Assembly (NCBI RefSeq): GCF_013364195.1 | Contig: NZ_CP054918.1 | Coordinates: forward strand, 4,267,001 to 4,331,000 | Length of the DNA stretch: 64,000 nucleotides | Direction: 5' to 3' | DNA from: Streptomyces sp. NA04227 | GTDB taxonomy: Bacteria > Actinomycetota > Actinomycetes > Streptomycetales > Streptomycetaceae | In this document: in pieces, positions 25,779 through 34,411 of the stretch | Numbering within the stretch: the stretch's first letter is position 1 | How the letters are laid out: every line of letters starts with the position of its first letter | The notes under the pieces: model-generated | Databases searched by the model: none | Told to the model about the DNA's origin: nothing | What the model saw: only the letters and a program-made list of their open reading frames with translations | Translations under genes and position numbers: made by a program

Positions 25779-25784
25779 GGCGCG

Positions 25785-26081
25785 TCAGTCCTTGGTGCCC
25801 TCGTCGAGCGGCGGCGGGTTGGTGATACTGCCGTCGGGGATGGTGGGGCTGTGGGTCTGCATGAACGGCAGGGGCCCGTCGTAGAGACCGACGGACATCT
25901 GCAAGTCCTCGTCGTAGAGAGCGGCCGGTTTGACGGTGGCCTGTGTCGCGTCGGGGGTGCGTGCGAAGCGCAGGGCCCACGGGCGGGTTTCCGGGGCGCT
26001 CGGGGGTTCGCTGCTGTGGGGGATACGGCCCCCTTCGGGCGCGAGGGGGAATGCCTCGCGCGGGTGCGCCAAGGTGATCAC
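25785..26081 (-). CDS. tgmA: ATP-grasp-modified RiPP precursor (TgmA-like)
   Basis: The 98-residue precursor carries the family block RPWALRFARTPD at 33-44, QMSVGLYDGPLPF at 61-73 and an acidic C-terminal core, THSPTIPDGSITNPPPLDEG at 76-95, then T-K-D. Thr/Ser donors and Asp/Glu acceptors needed for ester crosslinks are there, and Asp83-Gly84 is a favoured aspartimide site for the neighbouring methyltransferase. GTG 26081 has GAAGG ten bases upstream; the frame is open further upstream but without family features. The N-terminal 32 residues are longer than in typical members. Confidence 0.78.
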   Translation of the reverse strand: MITLAHPREAFPLAPEGGRIPHSSEPPSAPETRPWALRFARTPDATQATVKPAALYDEDLQMSVGLYDGPLPFMQTHSPTIPDGSITNPPPLDEGTKD

Positions 26082-26184
26082 TTGGTTTGCCCTTCTGTCG
26101 GTTGTTGTGTGGAACCCCGGGCGGCCGACGGGCGGTGAATGCGTCCGCCTGCCGCCCGGGAGCTTTGGGGCCCGTCGGTGACGG

Positions 26185-27072
26185 TCAGACCGCTGCCTCG
26201 GGGGCGAAGGAGAGAACGCGTTCGAGCCGGCCGCGGTCGAGGCGGACGAGGAAGAGCGCGTGATCGGACACGCTGCGCGTCTCGTCGTTGTCGACGACTT
26301 CCACACCGACCACGGCGGGATGGATGCCGTAGCCGTACACGCGGTCGATGCGCTGGGGGCCGCCCTGGTCCCGGCGGCGGTATCCGGCCGTGGGGTTACG
26401 GGCGCTGGACTGGGTGAGTCCGCACTCGGTGTAGGCGGCGAGGTCGGTGTACCCGGCGTCGCACAGGATTCGGTCGGGTTCCGTGTCGCGCACGAGCTCG
26501 CCGTCGGCTTCCGGGATGGTGCGGTGCACCATGTGCGCGCGGTCCCCGACGGGCCATTGCGGCGGGGGGACGGGCCCGGGGTCGACGGTGTACGAGTTCG
26601 TGTCCCCGCCCACGATGGTCGCCATTTCGCGATTGGCGAGGGTGGTGAGCCAACGGGCCTCGGTGGCACGGGTGGTGGGGTCGTAAAAGCACATGTGGAA
26701 CGACACGAGGTTCAGCAGGCGCGGGCAGTTGCCGAAGCGCACAACGAGGTGTGTCGGGTGCAGCCACCAGGGTTTCATCACGGGGTTGTTGCGCAGCACC
26801 GTGAACATGCCGGGGCGTATGAGGATGGACGTGGCGATGTCGTCTTTGTTGCCCGGGTCGGGGGCGGAGAGGTAGTCGACGAGGCCGAGGCGGTCGGCCG
26901 CGGCGTGCAGGCGGCGCTCGCCGCCGGCGCGGCTGTGCTTGGCTTCCTGGCGCAGGACGATGTCGGGCCGGTACAGGTCGAGGATGTCGTGCGCGTGTCC
27001 CCAGTGCACCCCGTCGGCGCCGCCGTCGGCGTCGAGGTTCCACACAGCGAGCGTGATCGTGTCGGGGCTCAT
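26185..27072 (-). CDS. Endonuclease/exonuclease/phosphatase family protein 2
   Basis: The 295-residue protein has the DNase I-like fold: LAVWNLDADGG at the N-terminus, IVLRQEAKHS with the metal Glu, VGGDTNSYTV (GDxN) and SDHALFLVRL at the C-terminus. Substrates could be nucleic acid, phospholipid or phosphoesters. ATG 27072 overlaps the previous stop. It is a divergent copy of its neighbour at 27069-27929, so a tandem duplication is likely. It precedes the RiPP precursor in what looks like one operon; a link to the peptide is unproven. Confidence 0.8.
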   Translation of the reverse strand: MSPDTITLAVWNLDADGGADGVHWGHAHDILDLYRPDIVLRQEAKHSRAGGERRLHAAADRLGLVDYLSAPDPGNKDDIATSILIRPGMFTVLRNNPVMKPWWLHPTHLVVRFGNCPRLLNLVSFHMCFYDPTTRATEARWLTTLANREMATIVGGDTNSYTVDPGPVPPPQWPVGDRAHMVHRTIPEADGELVRDTEPDRILCDAGYTDLAAYTECGLTQSSARNPTAGYRRRDQGGPQRIDRVYGYGIHPAVVGVEVVDNDETRSVSDHALFLVRLDRGRLERVLSFAPEAAV

Positions 27073-27929
27073 GCGGCGGCGCCTTTCGGGGTGTCGAGGA
27101 CGACGTCGCAAATGCTGGGGTAGTGGTCGGAGAGGCGGCCGGTTTCCTGTGTGTAGTAGGACTTGACGGCCAGGCCGCGGGTGAGGATGTGGTCGAGCCG
27201 GTATTTCGGGGGCTCGTTGGCCCAGTAGTCGCCGACGGTGTGTGTCTTGGGGGTGTCGGTCAGGGTCTCGGGGTCCTGCCAGCCGGAGTTGAGGAGTACG
27301 CGCACGGCCCGGGTGTCGAGGCCGCCCCACTGGCCAGCGGCACCGATCGAGCGGTAGCGCGGCCACATGTTCCGGGGGTGGTCCTGCTCCCAATCGGGCG
27401 TCGGGTCGTTGGGGTGGGGGCAGTTGAGATCGCCCATGAGGAGCGCGCGGGCGGGGACTTGGGGGAAGTCGCCTGCGTAGTCGGTCAGCCAGCGCGCTTC
27501 GCGCAGCCGGGTGTCGCCGTCGGTGTAGCTGAGGTGGGTTGCGAGGGTGAGCAGGTCGAACCTGTCGTCGTCGCCTGCCTCGACGGGGCGCAGCAGGGCG
27601 CGCAGCAGGGCGTGATGGAACACCCCTGCCCCCATCACGCGTCGGGCGAGCAGGCGCAGCCGTGAGGGCCGGTACAACAGGGCAGTGAAGTTGCGGCCGT
27701 CGCCGATGGACGAGGGCGCCATGAGGGCCGGTGCCATGCCGAGGCGGTGCGCGGTGTCGAGCAGGCGCTGCTCGCCGTTCACGTCCCAGTTGGTGCACTC
27801 CTGGAGCGCGAGCACGTCCGGGGCGAGGTCGGCGAGGATGTCGAGCTGAGCGTCGAGGCGGGTCTGCACGTGCCCGTCGAGTCCGCCCAGGTAGAGGTTC
27901 CATGTCACGGCGCGAAGGGTGGCGGTCAT
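27069..27929 (-). CDS. Endonuclease/exonuclease/phosphatase family protein 1
   Basis: The 286-residue EEP-fold protein has AVTWNLYLGGLDG, LALQECTNWD with the catalytic Glu, LLMGDLNCPHPND, YRLDHILTRG and LSDHYPSI, the complete set of metal and catalytic residues of this family. No signal peptide is visible, so it should be cytoplasmic. Both ends overlap neighbours by four bases (ATGA), so it is translated with 27926-28318 and the second EEP protein. Confidence 0.82.
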   Translation of the reverse strand: MTATLRAVTWNLYLGGLDGHVQTRLDAQLDILADLAPDVLALQECTNWDVNGEQRLLDTAHRLGMAPALMAPSSIGDGRNFTALLYRPSRLRLLARRVMGAGVFHHALLRALLRPVEAGDDDRFDLLTLATHLSYTDGDTRLREARWLTDYAGDFPQVPARALLMGDLNCPHPNDPTPDWEQDHPRNMWPRYRSIGAAGQWGGLDTRAVRVLLNSGWQDPETLTDTPKTHTVGDYWANEPPKYRLDHILTRGLAVKSYYTQETGRLSDHYPSICDVVLDTPKGAAA

Positions 27930-28318
27930 GCGTGCGCTCCGTTCTGGCACAGGGTGCGTACGGGGTGGTTGTCGTAGGTGAGGGCGCCGGAGTTGAGCGC
28001 GGCGACGAGGTCGGCGTCGTAGTCGATGCCGAGGGAGGCAAGGGCGGCGGCGGTGCGCCGTTCCCGGCGCAGTTGGTCGCTCCACTCCTGGCGGAGCTGA
28101 TAGGGCCGGATCGAGTACCGGTTCTCGGCGTTGTGCGTGAGCCGACGTACCCGCACGTGCAGGGGCAAGGGGGCGGAGAGGCGCACGGGCTTGCGCAGCA
28201 GCGGCACGGGGAGCACTGGTTCCGGCTGCGCGGGCCGCTGGAGGAAGGGGAGGCGGTAGAGAGCCCGGCGTATTCCGGGCCCGAGCCAAATGGCGAGGCA
28301 GTCGATAAAGTCGCGCAT
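27926..28318 (-). CDS. Hypothetical protein in the RiPP/EEP operon
   Basis: I do not recognise this 130-residue protein. It is Arg/Leu-rich with an amphipathic N-terminus (MRDFIDCLAIWLGPGIRRAL) and a C-terminal helical part (ASLGIDYDADLVAALNSG). It overlaps the first EEP gene and so belongs to the same transcript. Confidence 0.65.
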   Translation of the reverse strand: MRDFIDCLAIWLGPGIRRALYRLPFLQRPAQPEPVLPVPLLRKPVRLSAPLPLHVRVRRLTHNAENRYSIRPYQLRQEWSDQLRRERRTAAALASLGIDYDADLVAALNSGALTYDNHPVRTLCQNGAHA

Positions 28319-28479
28319 GCGTCGTCTTCCGTAGGGGTTGGTGGCGTTGCTGCCTCGGCAGCCGTTGCACCGGCTGCCGAGGCTTCCTGCGGTGTGGAAC
28401 CCGCACCCCGATCACGCGACGTCGGCGGGGAAGCCCGTCGGTCGAGCGCGACAAGGGGCGGGAATCTGGGGGCGCCTGC

Positions 28480-29208
28480 TCAGGCGTGAGTCCCGACCCG
28501 GGGCGGGCGGGTGACCTTGAGTCGCTGAGAGGCTTCGAGGGTGTAGAAATTGCCGTCCGTGAAATGGAGCCGGACCCTTCCGGCGGCACGGTTCTCGGCG
28601 TTACTCACGATGTGCGGAACACCGCCGATGATCACCACGTCATCGGGCCGTATGTGCTGGCCTGTCGCACGGAAGTGCGCGGCGCTCGGCACGCTCGGCC
28701 CGGTATCGCCCGGGGCGCCGAGCTGTACGGCGCCGGCGGGGGTGACGAGGCGGGTGCAGCCCACGCGCATATGGCGCTGCACGATCGGGGTGCGCATCAC
28801 GAGGTCGACCCGCTCGGAATCGCTGTCCGGCGGAATCGGAAGAGCGCTGAGGAACACCAGGACGGGGAGACGTTCCGCGGACACCCGGTCTGCCCAGTCC
28901 GGGCCGATGGCCAGGGGTATGGAAGGCATCCCGTCGGCGAGGCGGAGCAGCGCGCGGTAAGGGGTGTCGATCTCGACGCGCGGCCCGATGTCGGCGACGT
29001 CGTTACCAGAGGACTTCGAGGTGAGGGGCACCAGCCATAAGGCGTCCGCGAGTTCGCCCATGACGTCGCGTACCTCGGCCGTGCGGTGCAGGTTCTCGGC
29101 GGGGTCCCGGGGGTGCGCGAGGAACACGAAACCGGCGGGGCCGGCCTCGGTCTCCTCGATCCACACCCACGACATGACACGGCCGATGAACTCAGGGGAG
29201 ATCGTCAC
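28480..29208 (-). CDS. Hypothetical protein coupled to an ATPase gene
   Basis: This 242-residue protein has no recognisable family. The C-terminal part (DDVVIIGGVPHIVSN, then GRVRLHFTDGNFYTL) reads like a small beta-barrel. GTG 29208 overlaps the stop of the upstream ATPase gene (GTGA), so the two are co-translated. The 161 bases after it show no gene. Confidence 0.6.
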   Translation of the reverse strand: MTISPEFIGRVMSWVWIEETEAGPAGFVFLAHPRDPAENLHRTAEVRDVMGELADALWLVPLTSKSSGNDVADIGPRVEIDTPYRALLRLADGMPSIPLAIGPDWADRVSAERLPVLVFLSALPIPPDSDSERVDLVMRTPIVQRHMRVGCTRLVTPAGAVQLGAPGDTGPSVPSAAHFRATGQHIRPDDVVIIGGVPHIVSNAENRAAGRVRLHFTDGNFYTLEASQRLKVTRPPRVGTHA

Positions 29209-29618
29209 GACGAGGCGCCCCCCGTCCTCAGCTCGAACCACACTTCTTTCCCGCCGGTGGGGACAGGATCGGCGCCCCACTTGTCGACGGATTCGCTAAC
29301 TAAGTACATACCTCTGCCGTTTTCAGCTAGAAAGTCAGGCTGCTTCACGACTGGTAGGGCAGGCTCGGTGTCCCGAACCGAGGCCCGGAGGCGGTCCGGG
29401 TGGTTGTGGAGCGTGAGCACACACTCAGGTGAACTCGCGTGCGCCCCCACGTTCGCCAGGAGTTCGGTCACACACAGATTCACCGTGTCCGTTATGGCCT
29501 CACGCCCCCACAGCGTCAGCAGGGCAGTCACGGCACGCCGGACACCAGGGATGCCGTCCGGGTGCGCCCTGAGCTGCTGCTCGTAGCGCTGTGAAGGCAG
29601 ATCCTCCACAAAGTTCAT
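29205..29618 (-). CDS. RsbW-like HATPase regulatory protein
   Basis: The 137-residue protein has the histidine-kinase-type ATPase fold of streptomycete anti-sigma/conservon proteins: TVNLCVTELLANVGAHA (N-box), SVRDTEPALP (G1-like) and ENGRGMYLVSESVDKWG (G2). ATG 29618 is preceded by GGAGGGGCC; an in-frame upstream start is weaker. It faces the XRE-DUF397 genes, making an abaA-like regulatory set of the kind common on Streptomyces chromosomes. Confidence 0.8.
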   Translation of the reverse strand: MNFVEDLPSQRYEQQLRAHPDGIPGVRRAVTALLTLWGREAITDTVNLCVTELLANVGAHASSPECVLTLHNHPDRLRASVRDTEPALPVVKQPDFLAENGRGMYLVSESVDKWGADPVPTGGKEVWFELRTGGASS

Positions 29619-29642
29619 GGCCCCTCCGGTGCGTGATGGCAT

Positions 29643-29863
29643 GACGAGAGAACCGGCCCCACTCCATGCGAAGGCTCACCCTTCGCATGCAGGTCGTGAC
29701 GCCTAGCGTGCTACTCAACTCCCGAGCGCGCAAGTAGTTCTCAAGATCAGTAAATTTGCATATGCCGCACGGGAGTTGACGAGTAGCGTGCGCCCTGACG
29801 CGGGTGGCGCACCGCTCCCAGCGCGGTGCAGACTTGCCCCCAGACCAGGGAGGACAAGGGGAG
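29643..29863. promoter_or_regulatory. Divergent control region of the regulatory cassette
   Basis: About 220 bases between the HATPase and XRE genes carry no gene and are AT-richer around 29700-29770. Promoters for both directions should lie here; AGGGAGGACAAGGGG is the XRE gene's ribosome binding site. Confidence 0.4.
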
Positions 29864-30718
29864 ATGAGCGCTCCGACCGTTCGACGCAGGCGCCTCGGTG
29901 CGACGCTGCGCAAGCTGCGCGAAGACGCAGGCTTGACGCTTGAGGTCGTAGAGGAGCGAGTCGGTTTCACTGTGGCCAAGCTGTCTCGCATCGAGACTGC
30001 GCGCGTCGCAGCCAAGGCCGGCGACGTCGAGAAGTTGCTCGACCTGTACAAGTTCACCGACGAGGCCAAGCGTGAAGGGCTGTTGAAGCTCGTACGTGAG
30101 GGCGGTAAGCGTGGGTGGTGGCAGAGCTACCGCGAAATCTTGAAGCCCGTCTATCAAGACTTGATCAGCCTCGAAGCTGAGGCGTCCGGGATACGGACTT
30201 TCGAGACCCTGCTGATCCCTGGCCTGTTTCAGACCTCGGCCTACGCGCGCAGCGTCATCGGCGCAATCAACTTGCGCGCTACCCCGGACAAGGTGAATGC
30301 CCTTGTTGAAGTCCGGGTAGCCCGCCAGTCGGTCTTGACTCGCCCGGAACCGCTGGAAGTTTGGGCAATCATCCACGAAGCCGCCTTGCGTACCACGGTG
30401 GCCAGCAACCCGGCAGTGATGCGGGATCAGTTGCAGCGACTGTGTGACCTCGCGGAGCTCCCGCACGTCAACATCCAAGTCATGGCCGAGCGGTCAGCGC
30501 CGCACCCTGGTGCGGCAGGTGCGTTCACCATCCTGGGATTCCCAGAGCGTACGGACCTCGACGTTGTCCTGCTGGAGAGCCTTTCCAACAGCCTCTATAT
30601 CGAAGATGACGAAGACGTGGAACTCTACGGAGCGGCCTTTGAGTTGCTGCGAGCAGACGCGTTGGGATTCGACAAGTCCCTCGAAATGATCACTGAATTG
30701 AAGGAAGCCACAAAGTGA
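29864..30718 (+). CDS. XRE-family regulator with DUF5753 domain
   Basis: The 284-residue protein has an N-terminal helix-turn-helix (LGATLRKLREDAGLTLEVVE, about 9-60) and the long C-terminal DUF5753 domain (ETLLIPGLFQTSAYARSVIG, then LRTTVASNPAVMRDQLQRLC). In Streptomyces such proteins pair with small DUF397 proteins that modulate them. It overlaps the first DUF397 gene by four bases. Confidence 0.92.
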   Translation: MSAPTVRRRRLGATLRKLREDAGLTLEVVEERVGFTVAKLSRIETARVAAKAGDVEKLLDLYKFTDEAKREGLLKLVREGGKRGWWQSYREILKPVYQDLISLEAEASGIRTFETLLIPGLFQTSAYARSVIGAINLRATPDKVNALVEVRVARQSVLTRPEPLEVWAIIHEAALRTTVASNPAVMRDQLQRLCDLAELPHVNIQVMAERSAPHPGAAGAFTILGFPERTDLDVVLLESLSNSLYIEDDEDVELYGAAFELLRADALGFDKSLEMITELKEATK

Positions 30719-30930
30719 GCAAGCGCATTCCCAACGCAAGCGCCATCGACACTCAGTGGGTGAAGTCCAGCCATAGCGGTGGGGACAGTAACTGTGTGGA
30801 GATCGGCGAGTATGGCGCCGAGGTCGTGGTGCGGGACTCCAAGAATCCGACGGGGCCGGCCCTGGTCTTTGACCCTGCTGCCGTGCAGGTGTTCGTCGGT
30901 CGAGTCGCTGGCGGGGCGTTCGACCTCTAA
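30715..30930 (+). CDS. DUF397 protein 1
   Basis: The 71-residue protein carries the DUF397 hallmark WVKSSHSGGDSNCVEIG followed by VVVRDSKNPTGPALVF. It is translationally coupled to the XRE gene and likely binds or antagonises it. Its neighbour is a duplicate. Confidence 0.92.
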   Translation: MSKRIPNASAIDTQWVKSSHSGGDSNCVEIGEYGAEVVVRDSKNPTGPALVFDPAAVQVFVGRVAGGAFDL

Positions 30931-30952
30931 CTCAAGAGGAAAGGACCGGTCT

Positions 30953-31165
30953 ATGTCTGAGCATGTCCCCAACGCAAGCGATATCGATACTCAGTGGGTG
31001 AAGTCCAGCTACAGCGGCGCGAACAGTAATTGCGTCGAGCTCGGGAAGTTCGGTGCTGAGATCGCCGTGCGCGACTCGAAGAACCCGACGGGTCCGGCGC
31101 TTCTGCTCGGCCGCCGTGCCGTGCAGACGTTCGTCGGCCGGGTCGCCGGAGCGTTCGACCTGTAG
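30953..31165 (+). CDS. DUF397 protein 2
   Basis: The 70-residue paralogue of the preceding gene has WVKSSYSGANSNCVELG and AVRDSKNPTGPALLL. AGAGGAAAGGACC supports the ATG. Tandem DUF397 copies next to one XRE gene are known in streptomycetes. Confidence 0.92.
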   Translation: MSEHVPNASDIDTQWVKSSYSGANSNCVELGKFGAEIAVRDSKNPTGPALLLGRRAVQTFVGRVAGAFDL

Positions 31166-31182
31166 AGCACCAGAACGCGAAA

Positions 31183-31222
31183 GCGCCCCCGGCGCCGGCC
31201 AGTTGGCCGGTACCGGGGGCGC
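31183..31222. terminator. Bidirectional terminator between DUF397 and the late tail genes
   Basis: Two 18-base arms starting GCGCCCCCGG and ending CCGGGGGCGC pair with two mismatches around AGTT. It separates the cargo block from the phage late operon, whose transcription ends here. Confidence 0.75.
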
Positions 31223-31238
31223 AATGCGTGTGGGGTGG

Positions 31239-31532
31239 TTAGACGCTGCCACCGTCGCGCGGGGCGGCGGGGGCGCGGTCCGGGCCGGTGGGGGCCGGCT
31301 GCGGTGTCGGGAGTGGCTTGGGCGGGGTGGTGCGCAGCCACTTGGGGAGCAGGTTCTGTACGGCGTCGAGGGCCATCACGCGCGTGATACCGGCGGCGAC
31401 TGCGAGGGCGGTTGCGACGCCGGCGGCGGTGCGCGGGATTCCGGCTGCGTCGATGATGAGCGGTGTTGCTGCGGCGAGGCCGAGCAGGGTCTGCACGATG
31501 GTGCGCAGGGTGCGGCGGGCGGCATCGGACAT
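31239..31532 (-). CDS. Holin-like small membrane protein
   Basis: The 97-residue protein has two hydrophobic helices (about 12-29 and 34-52), a charged segment and a Pro-rich C-terminus. Size, topology and its place at the end of the tail genes fit a holin. No adjacent endolysin is seen, so the role is provisional. Confidence 0.6.
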   Translation of the reverse strand: MSDAARRTLRTIVQTLLGLAAATPLIIDAAGIPRTAAGVATALAVAAGITRVMALDAVQNLLPKWLRTTPPKPLPTPQPAPTGPDRAPAAPRDGGSV

Positions 31533-31552
31533 GGGTGGGGTGTCCTTCCTGT

Positions 31553-32419
31553 TCAGTTGTGGTCTGTCGGGGCGGGGGCGCGGTCGAGCTGGTGCTCGCC
31601 CTGGTCCTCGTTGGCCTCGACGTCGAGGCGGGGGTCGGGTGTCTTGCCGGTGTCGGGGTTGCGGCCGAGGGGGAGGTCGGGCGCCTCGTCGGCCGTGAAA
31701 GTGTTGCGGGTGTACGCGGTGAACAGCCGGGTTTCAACGGGCTGTCCGCGCTTGAGGCTGCGGTGCTGGATCTGCCATCCGACCTCGTCGAGGAAGTCGA
31801 CGCCGTGCAGCGGCTGCACGCCCTGGACGGTTGTCCACGCGCGGGCGGGCACCTTCCGCGAGGTGACGACGACCGGTTCGCCCTCGGCGGGGAGCATGAC
31901 GAGGCGGACCTCGGCGCCGGCCTCGGCGTAGGTCGAGGCGCGCAGTACGGCAACGGCGTTGTGTGCGGGTGCCTTGCCGACCCACGCATACCGCCATCCG
32001 TCCGAGGTGGTCGACTGGTCCGCGGTGGGGTGCAGCGGGACGGGCATCCAGGGGCGGCCGAGGAACCGGTCGGAATGCCGGTCGTCCATGACGAGGATGC
32101 GGTCGGGCGCTGCGAGGTCACGCGACCACATGCGCACGGTGCCGCGGTCCTCGCGTTCGCCCTCGACGGTGAGCGCGTACGTACCGTCGAACCGGCGGAC
32201 GACCATGCCGAACGAGCCGTCGGGCCACTCGCCCACGGTGAACGTCGCGTAGTCCTTGCCGGGCGGGGCGACGACGAGCTGCCCACCGTCGACGATGCGC
32301 ACGGCACCGTCGGATATCTCATTCAGCGGCGGGCGGGTCTGGGAGCGGCCGGCGAGCTCGCGCACCTGCCGCTCAAGGCGCCGGATGCGGTCGAGGAGAT
32401 CATTCGGGATCGTTGCCAT
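31553..32419 (-). CDS. Tail fibre / receptor-binding-region protein
   Basis: The 288-residue protein starts with a short coiled coil ([18 protein letters not shown]) and a beta-rich segment typical of actinophage minor tail proteins ([17 protein letters not shown]), followed by a C-terminal part that may contact the host. ATG 32419 overlaps the end of the upstream gene by 20 bases. It is the last large gene of the tail module. Confidence 0.65.
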   Translation of the reverse strand: MATIPNDLLDRIRRLERQVRELAGRSQTRPPLNEISDGAVRIVDGGQLVVAPPGKDYATFTVGEWPDGSFGMVVRRFDGTYALTVEGEREDRGTVRMWSRDLAAPDRILVMDDRHSDRFLGRPWMPVPLHPTADQSTTSDGWRYAWVGKAPAHNAVAVLRASTYAEAGAEVRLVMLPAEGEPVVVTSRKVPARAWTTVQGVQPLHGVDFLDEVGWQIQHRSLKRGQPVETRLFTAYTRNTFTADEAPDLPLGRNPDTGKTPDPRLDVEANEDQGEHQLDRAPAPTDHN

Positions 32420-33521
32420 AGGGGTTCTCCAGGGTGAGTTGGGCGGACTCGGCGCGTCCGCGCTCGGGCGGGGTGACCGTGATGCCGACGACCCGGTGCC
32501 GGACGTCGTAGCCGTTGGGGAACCACAGATCGCGGATACGCAGGCGCACGGTGCGGCCGAGCAGGTCGGGGGTGATCTGCTTGCCGAGGTGCACCGTGAT
32601 CTCGGGAATGGACACCGGGCGGCGCGCCGCGGCGGCGTCCGCGCGGGCGTGCTCGTCGAGGCCCTGCTGCGTCTCCTCGCTCGTGTAGTCGCTGGTGCCA
32701 TCGAGGCGGGGCCAGCCGGCGGCGAGGTCGTCCTCGGCGATCAGCAGCTCGGACACGAGCGGTTTCGTGGCGGCGGCCTGGTTGGTGTTCGTCGACGCGC
32801 CGCGGGACTGCCAGACGTTCGCCTGCACGGTGGCGTCGGTGGGGAACTTGTAGGTGAGCACCGGGCCGGGGGAGTCCAGGACGAGGGCGGCCTCGCCGCG
32901 GGCGATGACGGGGTGCCCGAGGTCGAGCTGCCTGGCGCGGCGGCCGGTGGCCGGGTCGCGGAAGCACCGTATGCGCCACTCGAACCCGCCCTCGGTGCCG
33001 GCGAGTTTGTCGAGGAGTTCCCGCACCCGGGGAAGATCGGTCCGGGAGAACTTCCGGGACCGCTTCACCCCGGACAGGGCGGTGTCGTAGCCGATGCCGA
33101 GGTCACCGCCCGGGGTGGCTTGGACGTAGTCGACGAGGTCGCGCGCGATGTCGAACTGATCGAGGTTCTTGGCTTCGAGGGTGTCGAACAGAATCCGGTG
33201 ATCGAGGTACGTGTCGACGGTGCCGGCCTGAATGCCGACGGACACGAACCCGCGCTCGTCCTTGGCGGCCTCGGTGGTCCACAGGATTCCGCCCCACCAG
33301 ATGTCGCGCCCGCGCTCGACCCACAGCGCGGTACGCCCCGGGACGAGGATTGGCCGCACCCGGGCGGCCATGGCGCGGTTCGGGATGGGCACGGTGCCCT
33401 TGAGGCTGCCCGGCTTGCCGAGGAAATCGTCGATCGTGACGTCATGCAGCGGCAGCACGTCGAGTAGCCGGTCGGATCGCAGATCACACACCAACACCCG
33501 GTACGCAGAAGGCAAGTTCAC
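32400..33521 (-). CDS. Siphovirus tail protein (Gp37-like)
   Basis: The 373-residue protein begins [19 protein letters not shown] and [17 protein letters not shown], as in baseplate-hub/ReqiPepy6 Gp37-like proteins that follow the distal tail protein. GTG 33521 has GGGAGCAGATGCC upstream. It should sit at the tail tip between distal tail protein and fibre. Confidence 0.7.
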   Translation of the reverse strand: MNLPSAYRVLVCDLRSDRLLDVLPLHDVTIDDFLGKPGSLKGTVPIPNRAMAARVRPILVPGRTALWVERGRDIWWGGILWTTEAAKDERGFVSVGIQAGTVDTYLDHRILFDTLEAKNLDQFDIARDLVDYVQATPGGDLGIGYDTALSGVKRSRKFSRTDLPRVRELLDKLAGTEGGFEWRIRCFRDPATGRRARQLDLGHPVIARGEAALVLDSPGPVLTYKFPTDATVQANVWQSRGASTNTNQAAATKPLVSELLIAEDDLAAGWPRLDGTSDYTSEETQQGLDEHARADAAAARRPVSIPEITVHLGKQITPDLLGRTVRLRIRDLWFPNGYDVRHRVVGITVTPPERGRAESAQLTLENPYGNDPE

Positions 33522-33535
33522 GGCATCTGCTCCCT

Positions 33536-34408
33536 TCACCAGTGGGCCGAGCGCCACCGAAGAACGGCGCGCGCGTGTGGGTCGGGAGCGGTGCGGGACC
33601 GGAACGCGAGCGCCGTGTCGCCCGGCGGGAGCGTGAACAGTTCCTCGGGGTAGCTGCGGGCGGTGGCGGTGTCGTGCAGGTTCTCGGCGCCGTTCAGCAC
33701 CACCGAAGAGGCGTAGGTGTCCACGGTCAGCTTGTCGCCCTCGTCGAGCTGCACCCCGTATTCGAGGACAACCCCGGTGGCCTCGTTGGTCAGTGACGGG
33801 GTGCCGACCGGGCCCCGGAACGTGATCACGGGATGAGTCGGTGCCCCGCCCCAGTTGCGCACGGTCAGGTTGCCGGTGCTCGCCGGTATCCCGCGCAGCA
33901 GGTCGCCCTCGTCGTCACGGTGCCAGTCGAGGCACGGCTCAGGCAGACCGGTCTCGGCGCACTGCTCGGCCGGTTCGTAGCGGCGCGGGTCGCTCGCCTC
34001 GAACTGGAGCGCCGCGCCGGTGATCGTGCCGACCGCGTACTCCTTGTCGACCGGGACCGCACGCTTTGTGATCCGGGCGAACGCGAGCAGCGGTCCGCGC
34101 TCGTCGGTGTGGATCAGCAGCGGCACCTCCTCGTCGACGAGACCCGTACCGGCGCTGAGCACGCGCATGGCCTCGCCGATCTCCTCGACCGGGGCCCGGA
34201 TCACCATGTTCTCGAACGTGATCGTGCGCGGCTGCGCGAGCAGGGCGCCCGGGTAGGCGCCGTGCGCACCGGACCGGGCGACGGTGCCGGAGTCCAGGGC
34301 CGGGAGTTCTTCCCAACCGGTCAGTTTCTTCCACCTGTAGGGGGTGCCGGGGCCGAGCAGCAGAGAGCCGTACTGCACGGACCCCGGGCGGGTGGTCTGG
34401 GTGGTCAC
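33536..34408 (-). CDS. Distal tail protein (Dit-like)
   Basis: The 290-residue protein has the hallmarks of siphophage tail family proteins: a short N-terminal [18 protein letters not shown], a middle part on ring formation, and a galectin-like C-terminal domain ([20 protein letters not shown]). It directly follows the tape measure gene, as expected for Dit. Confidence 0.75.
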   Translation of the reverse strand: MTTQTTRPGSVQYGSLLLGPGTPYRWKKLTGWEELPALDSGTVARSGAHGAYPGALLAQPRTITFENMVIRAPVEEIGEAMRVLSAGTGLVDEEVPLLIHTDERGPLLAFARITKRAVPVDKEYAVGTITGAALQFEASDPRRYEPAEQCAETGLPEPCLDWHRDDEGDLLRGIPASTGNLTVRNWGGAPTHPVITFRGPVGTPSLTNEATGVVLEYGVQLDEGDKLTVDTYASSVVLNGAENLHDTATARSYPEELFTLPPGDTALAFRSRTAPDPHARAVLRWRSAHW

Positions 34409-34411
34409 GGG

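Noticed and set aside
27073..28041. N-terminal extension of the second EEP protein to 618 codons
   Set aside because: The extension overlaps the first EEP gene, and an ATG with ATGA coupling exists at 27072.
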